Translations under genes and position numbers: made by a program
Source: Chlorella sorokiniana
Lineage: Eukaryota; Chlorophyta; Trebouxiophyceae; Chlorellales; Chlorellaceae
Length of the DNA: 64,000 nt
Direction: 5' to 3'
Assembly: GCA_025917655.1 (NCBI GenBank)
Contig: CP084609.1
Location: 1,984,001-2,048,000 of the forward strand
In this document: piece after piece, positions 12,608 through 25,200 of the stretch
Numbering within the stretch: position 1 is the first letter of the stretch
How the letters are laid out: each line of letters opens with the position of its first letter
The notes under the pieces: model-generated
What the model was told of the DNA's origin: nothing
Seen by the model: only the letters and a program-made list of their open reading frames with translations
The model's database searches: none

Positions 12608-15130
12608 ATGGCCCCGTCCAGCGCGCCTCAACCCTCCACTGCCCTGCTTGTGCTGACCGTTGCCGTTGCTTGTGCGCCCCCTGCAGGCACCATGCTGACG
12701 CTTGGGAAGGAGCAAGCTCGCAAGGTTTCCCAGCTACACAAGCTGTTGCGGCAAAGGTGGGCCCGGACATTGGTGACCAGGTTGCACGCTGCTGCCGAGC
12801 TCGCTACTTGCACCTGCGGTGACGAATCGAGAAATAACGGACTAGAGTTTCTGAGGCTCACAGAGCCACGTTGAAGATCAAAGTTTCTCTTGGCTGTCTG
12901 AGCAGAGTCTGCATGCCTGCATGCCGCCTGCTTGCATCGAGCTGCGCCGCGGCGCTAGGGCTGCGGCCCTGGGTGCCGCCGCCAGGCTTCAAAATAGTTG
13001 GCCGCTGGGGCTATGCCATCCCCAGGGGTCCGTTCCCAGAAGCAAGAGGGACGAGGTCGGGAGGTGTTATGATCAAGGCACCACCGGCTGCTGACCTGGG
13101 GGCTCGCTATCCTGCCGGCGTCATGAGCATGCCCCAGCAGGACGATAGCCTTTGGACATCTCGTTTCTACCTTGCCTCCCAGCTGCTGGCCCCTGGCCCT
13201 GCTGCCCCTTTTTGTCACAACGCCCGACCTTGCTGCGTGGCTGTGCTGCTGCTGCAGGACTGCTCCTCGCCCCACGCCCTCCCCGTGCCGTGCAACAAGT
13301 GCATCCCGGCGCGTCAGCGCCTGATGGGCTGCAGGTGAGCCGCCCGCCTGCGATACATGTGGCGTGCTGGTTGGTCGACACGCCGCACGCTGCGATGACG
13401 GTCGAGCGCTGGGTTCAATAGGCCCCCCTTCGCTCAACATACCACGCAGCAAGAGCCATGGCGCGCGTTTCAGTGCCGGCTGCTGCTGGGTGCAGCCTGC
13501 ATGTATAAGCGCCCTACACCCCCCCCCCACACACACACACCCACACACCCACCCACCCCCCACACACACACCCTTGCCTTTCCACTGTGTCATGCCCATC
13601 TCTTCTCCTCTTCCTCCCCGCTGCCCACCACTCTTGCTGCATGACCCCTTTTGACCCGCTTGCCTCCCGTGTGAACTGCCGCCGCAGGGCCCGACCAGAC
13701 CCAGCATGCCTGACTGGACTATTTTTCTCCCGAGCCCTCGCCGTTGGCTTGCCACTATTTATCACCTGAAGTTTACCTCCACGAACAGTCCTGCCTGGTC
13801 CGCTCGGCCCCGTGACCGTCGAGCTGTGCGACAAGGTGCGACGCGCCCCATGCCGCACATCTGCTGCTGCTGCCGCCCTCTTTTGCTGCCCTCTGCCAGC
13901 CTTCTGGCATCGCTCCCGATGATGAAACCTTTGAGGCTGTTTCTGATCTTCTGTGATTAGAACCTCAAATCAAATCGACTTCTTCTTCCGCTGCTAGGGC
14001 GCTCCTTTCAATCATACCTGCACGTGTTGTGCATGTTTTCTTCTGCCAATGATGCAATGCGCCGCCATGTGCAGCGCCGCGCGTGTTTGCTGGGCGCCTG
14101 CTCAGCAGGTACGAACCTACCCGGCAGCGCCGCAGGCCCGGCCGCCCGCCCCGCGGCGGCACCCGGCAGCATGTGCCCCCTCAGGGGCCTTCTGCCGTGG
14201 CCCATGCCGCCCACACGCGGGGTTGCCCTCTCGTGGCGCCTGGCCGCCTTCTCTGGCCAAGCCCAGGCTGGCGTATCCGCGCCGACTGCGGCGGGGCGGC
14301 CACCAAGGGCCGGCAATTGTGCAAACGGCGCGGGAGACCCGCAGTCTGAGGCACCTCTTTTTGCACCCTGCCTGCCTCGTGCTGCGCCGCTGCTTCTTTT
14401 GTGGCTGCTGTCCTTTGCTCTCCTGTGTTTATCATTGTGGGGGACCAGGCAGTGATCGATACTTCCAAACAGGGCGTTTCTCAAAAACATTCGCAGTGCC
14501 CGATCTAGAGCATTCGCCTTCGCCGGGCTTGAGTGCTACTGCGGCTCACCTTCCTTGGATGTCTGAGCCTTGGGCCCCCACACATATTGCTCTTGCTGCA
14601 TCCTGCACCCCTGCTTGCCTCTTTGAGCTGCCTGCTCTGCCCTGAAGATTCTTTACGGCTGGGCACGTCCCCCTTGCTCGCAGGATGACCACAGCGGCGG
14701 CGGAGTGCCAGCAGAGCACTCAGCTGGCGGGTACTCTGCAGATGTACTGACTGCACCGCCCTGTAACACCCACCCTCTCTACCGTCTTCAGAAGGGCGGT
14801 TCGGTGGCAGTGATTGATGCTGGACTTTCGCTCCAGCATGCCCTGCACTGCGATCGTTGCTGCACCCATGAGTTGGTTGATGAAAAACACTGAGTACAAT
14901 CACGACGGTCTTCAGAATGGCCTTTGGGCCCTGCTGACAGTACTCTTGTTAGTTTACCTGACAACTCTTTCACCTCCATGGGAAGTTTGCATCATGCTGC
15001 ACTGCATCTCCCCAGCAAGGGAACTGCACTTGGCGCGGAATTGTTCTGGGCGGTGGTGGAGAGGCGGCAGGCTGCAGTGACTCCCAAGGTCGACGGACTT
15101 GTGGCGCATTGTGGCTGGATGTTCATGTGA
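12608..15130 (+). CDS. Doubtful multi-exon gene, unrecognised
   Basis: Several pieces look exonic but no convincing whole gene emerges. An ATG at 12608 opens a hydrophobic leader-like stretch (ALLVLTVAVACAPP). A block at 13257-13335 has a CTGCAG acceptor, a CAG/GTGAGC donor and Cys-rich coding potential (PVPCNKCIPARQRLMGC). Short segments near 13790 (LGPVTVELCDK) and 14770-14890 (GGSVAVIDAGLSLQHAL) follow. A final segment at about 14927-15130 ends with TGA and reads SLHHAALHLPSKGTALG. The frames cannot be linked without guesswork. It could be a degraded gene, a fast-evolving secreted protein gene, or chance open frames. Confidence 0.2.
13518..13570. repeat. C run and (CA)n/(CCCA)n simple repeat
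   Basis: A run of Cs merges into CA and CCCA repeats. Similar CA/C-rich tracts occur inside many introns of this window (for example 24480-24500 and 52020-52065). Confidence 0.8.
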
Positions 15131-15360
15131 TCCCTCAATAATGCGGAAATGGGTTCAGGCTGACTGAACCGCTTGTGCTGCGTGGCCAGCGTGACATGCC
15201 GGGCAGGGAGATTTCCTGAAAAACATCATCGGGCTCGCCTGCCATCGTCGAGATCGTCGCTTTCAGTTGCCACATCAACCATCCACTTGGCTCCCGGGTG
15301 GTGCACCCTCACCGCTTGCTCTTACTCACGTCGCATCGCTGTCCAGCAGCCCCGCACATC

Positions 15361-17207
15361 ATGGCCACGAGCTGCATCTCCCAGCAGGTGTGCAAGCTAT
15401 CACCAGAAGGCGGGCATTTGCCACTCTAGCCCACCCGCCGCCACCGCCGCTTCCATTGCCACCGCAACCTCGCCTGCTGCTCCTCCCGCAGGCCTTTGTG
15501 GCGGCCGCCACCTCCAGCAAGGCTGGCCCCCGCCGCCGCATCCTGGTGGTTCATGCAGCGGCGCAGCCAGAGGCGGCGGCCGCGTCCCGGCGCGATGCGC
15601 TGCGGCAAGCGGCGGGCCTTGCGGCGGCGGCGCTCCTCTCTCGGCAAGTTGCTGCCGCGTGCAGCTCACGACGGCTGCGCGCCCCCTTCGCTCCCTCCCC
15701 CAGCACCACATGCGCCACATCAGCCCAGCCAATGCCAATCAGACCCACCCCACCTGCTCCCCTGCCCCCTGGCCCCTCCCGCAGCGCGGCGCCCGCGCTA
15801 GCCGAGGACTACTCTCCCCCACGCTGTGCGACGCCGCCTGCGCCGCGGAGCTGGACAGCCTGCCGCGGGTGACCACCCCGTCTGGCCTTCAGTATGTTGA
15901 CTTGGTCAAGGGCCGGGGGCCTCACCGCCAAAGGGCTTCCAGGTCACCGGTGAGGAAGCGAAACGGCGTGGGGGCTGACTGTTTGTGTCGTCATTGCTCG
16001 TCGGAGAAGCGTTGTGCACAGGGGTTTGCTTACTCTCATGTGTTTCAGCCAGCTATTCAAGGCGGGGGTCACAGTACCATTATTTGGGGTTCAGGGGGCA
16101 GTGGGGGCTGGGGTGGGGCGGGCTGTAAGCCGTGGTGCGGCGCTCCACCAGACAGCCGGCGGCGCACCGTCACCTGGCGCCGCCAGCTGGCACCCGCCCT
16201 CGACGAAGCGGCACGGGGAAAGGGCTCCCCGCAAGCAGGGCCCCAGCTGGGCCTGCCTCACACCTGCAGTCCCCGCTCTCCGACAAAATGCGACGCTTTC
16301 CAGCTGACGCCCCTTCAACCCCGCGCTGCTGCAGTGGATTATGTGGCCATGACGCCCAACGGCCGTGTCTTCGACTCCTCTCTGGAGAAGGGCTACCCCT
16401 ACCAGATTCGCGTCGGCGCCGGCCAGGTGGGGGCCGCTGCAGGGCCGCAAGCTGCCAAGGGATCTGCAGCAGGGAGCCCCGCATCCTCGCCGGCAGCCAG
16501 CACCTACCGAGTACCCTGCCTGCAGCCCCCACACATACATGCACATGGCCAGGCCGCAGCGGAGCTGTCGCCCTGCCGCCGCAAGCCCCGCCCGGGGTGC
16601 AGCCCCTGCTTCCGCCTGGCGCAGCTGCCCCAGCACGTCGGTTTTGCAGGGCGGCGGTTGCAACAAAACCCCGTCCTCGTCCCTTCTCCCCCTCCCCAAA
16701 AAACGCAGATTGTGGCTGGGTTGGACGAGGGGCTGCTGTCCATGTCCACCGGTGGCGTGCGCCGCCTCTACATCCCCGGCGAGCTCGCCTTCCCAAAGGG
16801 CCTGCCCGCAGGTGGGGCGCCGCTTGGTGGGGGTGGGGTTTGTGTATGTGTGTGTGTGTGTGTGTGTTGGGGCGGAGGGGGGCTGGCAGCGAGGAGTGCA
16901 ATAGCGGCCAAGAGGGGGGCAGCGATGAACTCGACGGCTGTGGGTGCGTCGCAGCGAGAGCATGGCCCGACAGGTGCTGCGCAGTGGCGGTGGGAGCTGC
17001 CAAGCCGGGGGCGGCCCGCGCTGCTGTCTGTGCTGTGGCCGTGCCGCCTAGCCCCGGTCTTTCGACCCTCGAACCCTAAGCACCCCTGCCTTGCCCTGCA
17101 CCACACGGCGCAGCGGCGGGCCGCCCCGGGTGCCCCCTTCCAGTCCCGTCGTGTTTGACGTGGCGCTTCGCTACATCCCGGGCATTACCGATGAGGACGA
17201 GGAGTAG
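15361..17207 (+). CDS. Thylakoid-lumen FKBP-type peptidyl-prolyl isomerase, FKBP16-3-like
   Basis: Six exons: 15361-15387, 15492-15658, 15785-15949, 16335-16426, 16709-16811 and about 17114-17207. The N-terminus is a bipartite plastid/lumen signal: a basic transit region, then twin arginine (SRRDALRQ), a hydrophobic stretch and an ALA cleavage site before EDYS. This is typical of Tat-dependent lumenal proteins. The mature part tracks Arabidopsis FKBP16-3 closely from memory: TTPSGLQYVDL, DYVAMTPNGRVFDSSLEKG, GLDEGLLSM, RRLYIPGELAFPKG and a C-terminus ending DEDEE. The family catalyses prolyl isomerisation or acts as a chaperone in photosystem assembly; several active-site aromatics of FKBP12 are replaced in this class. 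One-base frame breaks are evident at about 15816-15820 (a C5 run) and 15914-15922, and perhaps at the last junction. Confidence 0.85.
16841..16867. repeat. (GT)n microsatellite in FKBP intron
   Basis: About a dozen GT units just after the donor of the last FKBP intron. Confidence 0.85.
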
Positions 17208-17604
17208 GGCGGTTGCAGCCATGGCGGCTGCCCGCTCTGAGGCGCTCGCTGGCCGAGGGCACAGCTCGCTCAGCTGCTGACCTGCACAGCTGGACACGCA
17301 GCACTGCCGCTGGACATGCGACGGACAGCCGGGCTGGTGCGCAGGCTCAGCCGGGGCCCTTTCAAGGCTCCTGCTGACAGCGCGACAGTGTGCTGAGGTG
17401 CAGCAGCCGCCGAGCCGCAGACCCGCCCTCTGGCCCTCCGCGAGCCCCGTCGCCCTTCCCTGCCCAATTTTTGCGTTCTGTGTTCCTTTATGTGGGCCGC
17501 ACCGAACTGTTTTGCGAGAGAGATTGACAGGATGTAACGCCGGCATGGGTGGCGAGAGCGGCCTGCACGGCCGCAGGCATGTCTGCAACCGCGCGCGAGC
17601 GTTG
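17208..17604. other. Convergent 3' region of FKBP and MaoC genes
   Basis: The stretch between two convergent stops. It holds a TGTAA element on the + strand at 17533-17537 and is otherwise unremarkable. Both 3' untranslated regions should lie here. Confidence 0.45.
17533..17537 (+). terminator. TGTAA polyadenylation signal, FKBP gene
   Basis: TGTAA about 330 bases past the FKBP stop. TGTAA is the common chlorophyte poly(A) signal; assignment here is by position only. Confidence 0.45.
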
Positions 17605-18518
17605 CTACTCCCCTCCAGGCTCCTGCTGCCGCTGGTGGTGCTGCGCACCCTGCTGCTGCTGCGCACCCTGCTGCTGCTGCAGAGCTGCCCCGATGAGCGC
17701 CAGCGCCTCCCCGCACCACCACCGCGCCGGTGCCGTCGCAGCGGCACTCTGTCACGAAGCTGACCCGGCTGCCGCTGCGCTGCTGCACGGTCAGGGTGGC
17801 GGTGTAAGCCCCATCCACCTGCTGGGGAGGGCGGCACGGAAGGTGCATGAAGAGTGCGGTGCAGGCAAGGCATGGGGGCCGAGGGCGACAGCGTGGAGCT
17901 TCGGGCGCATTCTGGACAGGCTCCGCCTCTCGAGCGGTGATGATTGGTCGGTTGTTTGGAGAGCCGGCCCTGCCTGCTGCCTGCTCAGTGCAGCCGAGGC
18001 GAGGCGAGGCTCCAGCCCAGGGCAGGCAGCCGCTCGTCGGCAGGCGAGGAGCCCCAGGCAGCGCAAGCACGAGCAGGCCGCCCACCGGTGCGTACTGCTT
18101 GAACTTGAGGGTCTGGCTCAGGTAGACGGAGCCTGGGAAGCTGGAGCCGATGATGGCCGGGAAGAGCGCCGCCAGCAGCATGCCGGGCAGGATGGGCGCG
18201 GGGAGGCCCGCTGCTGCAGCCGCGCCGCCGTCGACGTGGATGGGGTTGCTGTCCCCCGTCAGCGCGGCCCAGCACGCAACGTCGCTCGAGGTGAAGCGTT
18301 TCGTCATGGAGAAGGCGGCACCCGGCGTGAGAGGGTCGGCGGCGGTGGCGGCAGCGCCACCGCCGGGCGGCGCTGCTGCCGTTGCACGCGTCGCTGAGCA
18401 GCCTGTGCAACTGCAGTGCTGCGCGCCACGCCGCACCTTGATTGTTGAGGAACGCAGGCCACAACGCAAGCCCGCTTCTAACAGGTGTTCGATTTCCAAG
18501 CGTAAGCATGTCGCGCAT
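17605..18518 (-). CDS. MaoC-like hot-dog dehydratase (mitochondrial 3-hydroxyacyl-thioester dehydratase type)
   Basis: Exons are 18437-18518, 18086-18402 and 17605-17821. The start at 18518 gives an Arg-rich, acid-poor leader (MRDMLTLGNRTPVRSGLALW) suited to mitochondrial import. The domain then shows the MaoC/R-hydratase signature: FTSSDVACWAALTGDSNPIH, with the catalytic Asp/His of the D-x-N-P-I-H hydratase motif, then APILPGMLLAALFPAIIG and the second hot-dog strand LTVQQRSGSRVSFVTECR. Human HTD2 and plant mtHD are the nearest families, acting in mitochondrial fatty-acid synthesis at the 3-hydroxyacyl-ACP dehydration step. The C-terminal end is Gln-rich and encoded by an 18-base tandem repeat. 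A one-base break lies in the G run at 17708-17712, between the last conserved strand and the tail. Its promoter region is shared with the divergent RAP gene. Confidence 0.8.
17641..17676. repeat. 18-base tandem duplication in MaoC 3' coding end
   Basis: Two exact 18-base copies, encoding repeated QQQQGA peptide in the Gln-rich tail of the minus-strand gene. Confidence 0.8.
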
Positions 18519-19295
18519 GTGAGCCAGACATACGCGAACGATACTTGATCGCCTCGATCGGAGCTTAAAGGCTGCTTCGACAGATGTTATAAGCAGCAGC
18601 ACTTGATGCCAGCCTGTCGGCGGTGAACTTTTTGGACAGATGAGAGTCGTGCGGTCGGCAATTCTATACTATTAGTCCTCGATCCACAGTATAGGATGCA
18701 CTTCCAGGCCGGTCGGCGTGCTTGGGTTGGGCTTGGACTCCTTGCTTTTTGACGCTGAGTTGTGATGGCGGACCTGCTGGCTAGATGTTGAAGGCTGTAG
18801 CCAGAAGGCGAAAAACATGGTGGGTTAGCCCTTGCCGTGAGCATGGCAAGGCTGCATGTCGGGAAGCCTCCTTGGTGAGGGCTGAAACTTACACAAAACA
18901 TTTACACCGATTCCTTGAGGAACTGATGCTGCAGGGAAGCGGCGCTGAACCTTGCAAATGTTCAGGCGGCTGCGCCTCTGACCTCCTCGGCAGCGGCGGC
19001 AGCGGCGGGGATTGGCAGGGGTCGGCGCGGAACGAATGCCGGGAGCCCCAGCTGCCCCCGCAGCCTGGGCCGATCATCAAGCACGGTGCAAGCGGTGCCA
19101 TTGGACCAATCGTCGCTTGAGGGACCGCAGTCAGCTGAACGGCCGACAAAAGCGCGACAGCTGCGTGGGGCGCTGGGCAGGCTCTCCCGCAAGCGACCAT
19201 CCGCCAGGCATCCTGCAAGCGCTGCCTCCTGGCTGCCTCGTGCAGCGCAGCAGCAGCAGCAGAAGGTGCCTCCAAGGCAGGCGAAACGGCTCAAC
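18519..19295. promoter_or_regulatory. Divergent intergenic region, MaoC (-) / RAP (+)
   Basis: A 777-base gap between divergently transcribed starts, so it should contain both promoters. AT-richer patches lie near 18580-18680. No TATA box or known element could be identified with confidence. Confidence 0.35.
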
Positions 19296-22200
19296 ATGGT
19301 GGTTTGCAAGCGGTTCGACGATGTGACTGAACAGCTGGCCGCAGGTGGGCACTGCCTGCTCGTCCCTACTGCGCTTTGTCGCTCGTGCCCTGCGTCGCGT
19401 ACTCGATTGCTGCCTGCCTGCATACTGGCTCCTGCTCGCCGGCATGATGCCCGATTGTGCTTGCATCCTTGGCCTGGTTCCTGCCCTGCGCTGCCCGCTG
19501 ACGGGGCCCCCACCGCCGCTGCAGGCGGGCAGAGCCGAGCGGAGCGCCTGCGTGCTGCCGAGGCGTGCCTTGAAGAAGTCCACCGGGCCCTGCAGTACGG
19601 TGTCGACGTCGTCAACCTTTCCACCTTCATGCACAGGTGACAGGGGAGCAGAATACGCAGGTTCAGCCCTGCTCAACTGCGCTTTGTGCGGCTCTTGTGC
19701 TTGGGGATGGGCCACAGCATTCTGCTGGCTGCTCAGCACCCGGGTCTGGCAGGGCAGCCTGGCTGACTGGGCTGTGCTAACGTAGGTGCGGCACGGATCA
19801 ATGCATCGGCACTGCTGCTGTCATGGTGCAGGGTGTCGCGCCTGGCCACCCACCCCGCCCTCGCCTCGGTGCGCCGTGAGCTGGATGCCAGCCTGCAGCC
19901 GCTGATGGAGGTGAGGCCGACGCAGCTGTCTTGAAAGCGCCACGCGCACCGTGCCATACCTGCGGATTGTAAGAGCGCACCCTTGCGCTCCACCCCCACT
20001 CACATGCAGTCCATGCTGAAAGAGCTGGAAGGCTTGCTGGATGAGATACTGGAGGCTGACAGGCAGGCACGGGACCGTGTCGGCGGTGCTGGGCCCGCAA
20101 GCTCAGGGTGCGCTGGGCTGGGCAGCGGGGCCTCCGCCTGCGTGCCCCTCACCCCACTGCTGGCTCAACCTTCACTGCTGCGCGGCGCATCGCTCGAACG
20201 CGCCCGCCTCTTTCCTCCACCTCACTCCCACCAATGCTCACCTGCCAGCAGGGCGCCGCCATCTGCCCAGTCTCTTTCCAACTGCATCTGGGCGCTGTGC
20301 AACCTGCGCCACCCGCTCACTCGGCTTCAGATGGAGAAAATCACGGGTGAGGATATCGGCAGACCAGTCATCAGCACCGAGCTGATGACCTGTAGGGCCA
20401 GATGCAGTTTCGTTGCAGGGGCGGCCCGCGGTCAGCCCGTCGCCGCCTGCCTGCAGCGCGGCGATGGCGCCTGTTGCCGGCCCCACTTGCCCGCCCCTCT
20501 GCCGCCCGGCTGCCTCATTGCCTGGCTGCGCGGCCCCGCGCCGCCCTTGCAGGGGTGGTGATGGTGCTGTACCCTTCGCTGGAGCCAGTCCAGCTGTCCA
20601 TCTTCATCCAAGCGCTGTCCATCTACGGCAAGACCCCGCTGGAGGGCCGGCTGCTGCAGGCAAGCCCCTGCGCTGCTGCTGGCTGCGCTGTGGCTGCAGT
20701 TTGGTGGTGCAACCGGGGATGCTGCTGATGCGCTCGCCGACCCAGCGCAGGACAGCCGAGCTGGCTGATGGCACTGCTGCTACCCCGGCCCCCTCGACCC
20801 CGCCTCCCCCGGGCTGGGCTGCTGCGTGCCTTCTGTGCTGCTCCGTGCCTCCTCCCACGTCCCCGCTGTGCCCCCACGACTTCCCCAGTTGCTGTTGGAG
20901 CGCCTCGCCCACTTCCCCATCGCCGACGTCGAGGAGAAGACGCTGCTGACCACGCTGTCGGCGGCCGCTGCGGCGCGGCTGGCCCCCTCCCAGGTGGGCG
21001 CCAGCTGCTTCAGCGCGGCTCCTCCCCCTGCCGCCACCTGTCGCAGCCCTGCAAGGGTTTTGTTGGGGCTGCTCTGTCGCTCGTTCCGTGCTGCGCCGCC
21101 GCCCCAGCTGCGCCCTCCCCCCCGCCACCTTCTGCGCTGCATCGCCTTCCACCCTGTTCCCACCCCCTGCACAGGCTCTGATGGACCGCCTGGCCCTGGC
21201 GGCGCTGGCTTGCCTGCCAGAGGTGCCGCCTGTGCAGCTGGGCAACCTGGCCTGGGCGCTAGGGAAGCTGGGGGCGCATCTGGGCGCGCAGCGCTTGCAC
21301 CCCCGGTGCGTCTGGGTGTGCGGGAGGCGGTGGGTGGGGCTCCACGGGCGGGCGCCAACCGGGCTCTGCATTGCTGCCGTGGAGTGAGCTGCGCAGCACG
21401 CTTGCACGCCGTTCCGCACATGCACAGCCCACCTGACAGATGGCCTTGCGCTCGCGCTCGCACCGCACACACACCAATCGCAGGTGCTGGACGGGCTGAC
21501 CGCGTCCGCGTGGCGCCAGCTGGGCGAGCTGCCCCCTGAGGCGCTGTCGCACGTGCTCTACGGCCTGGCCCTGCTGGGCTTCCACCCGGGTGCCGCACGC
21601 TGCGCTGCGCTGCGCTGTGCCGGCCATGCTGGGGGCTGCGCTGGGCTGCACTTGGGTTGCCCTGCGCTGGGTTCTGGCCCCTGCTGCACTGGGCTGCCCC
21701 GCGCTGGACTCCGGCATCTGTTGCTGGCCGCCGACGCCGCCCAAAGCATCGGCGCCCTCCAGCGCTGGGTGCTGGATGCGCTCTTTTGGCCTTGGATGCG
21801 CGTACGATACGCCCGGCTCTGCTCGTGCTGCCCCCACACCTGTCGACCGCAGGCGAACAGTTTTTGGATGCAGCATCGGCGCGGCTGCGAGACCTGCTGC
21901 CGGAGCTGTCGCCCGCCCGCCGTGAGTGGCCGTGCTGGGTGCCCGCCTGCTGCTCTTGCCAATCAGCAGCTGAGGGCGCGAGGGCACGAAGCTTGCCTGC
22001 TGCAACCCTTTGGCGGGTTTCTCATGCCGTGCTTCAGTCGCATTGCATGTCCCGGCTTGCCCGAGTTGCCCATGTGCCCCCACCCACACACCTACCCACA
22101 CCCCACCCACACACATACGCCCGCTGCTGCAGTGTGCAACCTGGTGTGGGCTTTCGCTCGCTGGGACTACTCGCCTGCAGCCGACCGCGACCTCTGGGCC

Positions 22201-25200
22201 ATGAGCAACGAGAGCCAGGCGCGCGTCTCCTTCCGCGGCTGGCTGGCGGCAGGGGCGGGTGCCAGCGCTGGCGGCGCCAAGGCAAGGCCCCCAGGGAGAG
22301 GGACTGGGCTGCGGACGCCGCGCAGTCTGCGGCGTCGCAGGAATATGCGGTGACCAGCCTGGCGCAGCGCATCATCACGCAGCGTGCCCAGCGGGACGCC
22401 TTGCGCCAGCTGGCGGCCCACGCGCACAGCGCCATGGCCGCCTCGCTGGCACGCGCACGCGGCGCCCGCCGCAGCGACGCGCCGCAGGCGGCCTCCCGGG
22501 CGAGGGGAGGCGGGACAGGCGGTGGACGAGCGGTACATCGGGGACCTCGTGCAGTACATCTGCACCGGCGGCGTGCCGTACAAGCCCCAGCCGCGCGTCG
22601 TGACCCCGCTGAGGGCGGTGCGGCCGGGTTCAGGGCACACCTGGACCGCCTTACAGGAATCACCCGCCTGCAGCCGTACTACAAGCGGGAGCAGGTAGGG
22701 CGACGGAAATGCGCTTGCGCTTGCTCTTGCTGTGCGCATGATGGGCAGGCCGCATCCCTCTTCAGCCTTCCGCTCTGGCGGAGGGGGCTGGGTGGAGAGC
22801 GTGGCCGAGGGTCGCAGCATTTGGTGCATGCATGCTACCCCGCGCTGTGGCCCTGCCAGCAGGGCAACCGGTGCGCTGGTGCCCTTCCCCCGGCACCCAC
22901 CACCACAATAACCGCTGTCACTTTTCTGCTGCTGAAAGCGGCGCTTGCCCTGCGGCTCACCCCACTGTTGCAGCTAGGTGAGGTGCTGGCATGGACGCAG
23001 AGGGTGTGGCAGCAGGGGCCAAGTGCGGCGGATGCCAGCAGCGAAGGCGAGGGGGCGCTGCGCGTGTAGAGGCGGCGCAGCCAGACCCCGGGGCAGCGGT
23101 AGAAAGCAGTGAGAATGATCTGGAGCGGCTGAGCGCATACCTAGCCGGAAGGGAGGACAAGGAAGCAGGGGGGTGGTGGTGGCGGCGGCGGCCAGGGCGC
23201 GGCTGAGGGCTTGCTGGAGGATCCCGAGCTGGAGGAGGGGGAGCGACGGCACCGCACAGGGCGGCGATGGGGCGGGCGCCGCAGCTCGATTGGGCTCTGA
23301 GCTCGACCCGGTGGGACAGCGGGACCTGGACGGCGCAGAGGGGCGGGAGGAGGGGGAGGAGGAAGAGCACAGCAGGCAGCGCGGCGCTGCCCCCCGCCTC
23401 AACAGAGCAGACGAACGAAGCAACCGCCTCCCGAAATGGCGAGGCAGCAGCGGCGCGAGCTAAAGCCCGCCGCGCGGCGGCAGGGCCAAGCGGCGTCTGT
23501 GGGCGGCGGCGGCGGCGCGCGCGTGGCGACAGCTGGACCTGCCCCCGACCAGCTGCTCGACCACATCCTGCAGGACGGGCAGCGCTTTGCGGTGCCGCAG
23601 GAAGCCAAGCAGCGGTGAGCCGGTTGGGCGGGTTCCGCCGGCTGCAGACAGACGGAGAGCTGTGGCTCTTTCGCCAAGCATGCCGCAGTGCTCAGCCTCC
23701 CTGGTCAACTCGGGCTGCTGGCCCCTGTGCCTCACCCCTTTCGCCCACCTCTCGCATCACCGAAAGGTTCCAGTGCGCTCGGAGGAGTGTGCCGCAGCGT
23801 CAGATGTGCTCCATGGGCTGTCCGACACCTGCTCGCCTGTGCCCCTGCCTGCTGCTGCAGGTGGCGGGGCCCCCAGGGCGACGCTGGACGACGCGGCCGA
23901 GCGGCTGGCGGCGCTGGCGCCCGCATGACCCCGCCCGAGCTGGGCACCACGCTGTGGTCGTTCGCCACGCTGCGCCACGTGCACTCTGGTGGGGCTGCGG
24001 CGGTGCCGCTCCTGCTCGAACGCCGGCTGGCAGCCGGGTCGGCTTGCCTCGCCGCCTGCAACGGCGGCAGCGGCGGAGCGGCGTGAAAGCTGCACGGCGC
24101 TGCCATCTGTTCGGGTTGACTAACTGCACGCCTTGCCTGCAGCAGCACTGTGCAGCAGGCAATCTCTCGACTGGCTGGCCGCGTGTTGCATCGCTTGGCC
24201 CCGCCGCTTCACCCCCTTTGCAGGCTTGGTGCAGGCGCTGATGGACCGGGCGGAGCGGCTGCTGGACGACCTGAACTGGCGGGTGCGCAGCCCGCCTTAC
24301 TCCCTCCCAAACATTCTTTCCCGTCCCGGTGCTGCCCGCCAATAAGCCGGCGGCCCTCCTTGGAGGGGCGCAGCCCAATGCTTCTTGACGGCACACCTGC
24401 ACATTCAACAAACTCCTGATGCGTCCAGTCCCTTGCCCTCTCCCCCCATCCCCCCACCCACCCCCCACACACCCCCACCCACACACACACACACCACCCA
24501 CCCTTCCCCCCTTCCCCCGCCTTCTGCCGACGCAGAGCATCGCCATCGTGATGTGGTCCTGCGCGGTGATGCGCCAGGCGCCCCGCCGCGACCTGGCCGA
24601 AGGCCTGACCGACCGGTACCTGCCGCTGTTCCGGCGGAAGCTGGCTGCAGACGCCGCGTCGAGCAAGGTGGGGCCGAGGGGGCGTTTTGTTGCGTGCGCG
24701 GCTCCATGTCCATCACCCGGCGAACGGCACCTTGTTCTCTCTTCCTGCTGCTCTCCTCCTGCCCGCATCGCTCCGTACCGCTTTGCATCCGCGAACCTCC
24801 CCTCACTGACCTACCGACACCACCTGTGGTCAGCCACCTTCCCACCCCTCCACCCACACCGTCCCCCCCCGTCGACCCCCATCCCATCACACACGCACAC
24901 ACCGCAGAATGCCGCCGTTGACCTGCACTCCCTCTGCAACGTGGCCTGGGCCCTGGCCGTCTTCGACTACCTCACACCTGAGCGCTTCAGGTGGACAAGG
25001 GTGGGGTGGGGGTGGGGGCCTCCAGCCAGTGCACCGCGGGAGGGCGGCCACATGCATGCAGCCAGGTCGCGGCACGCGTGCCTCGCCCACCCCTCACCCG
25101 GCGCGCCGCCTGGCACCCTGGCCGCAGCGAGCTCACCTCTTTGGTGCCCGCGCACAGCGAGGCGACGCTGGACGAGGTGGCCACCGCCGCCTGGTGCCAG

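Noticed and set aside
14880-15130. HCGW near 15110 as a glycosyltransferase signature
   Set aside because: Only four residues match and nothing else of the family surrounds them.
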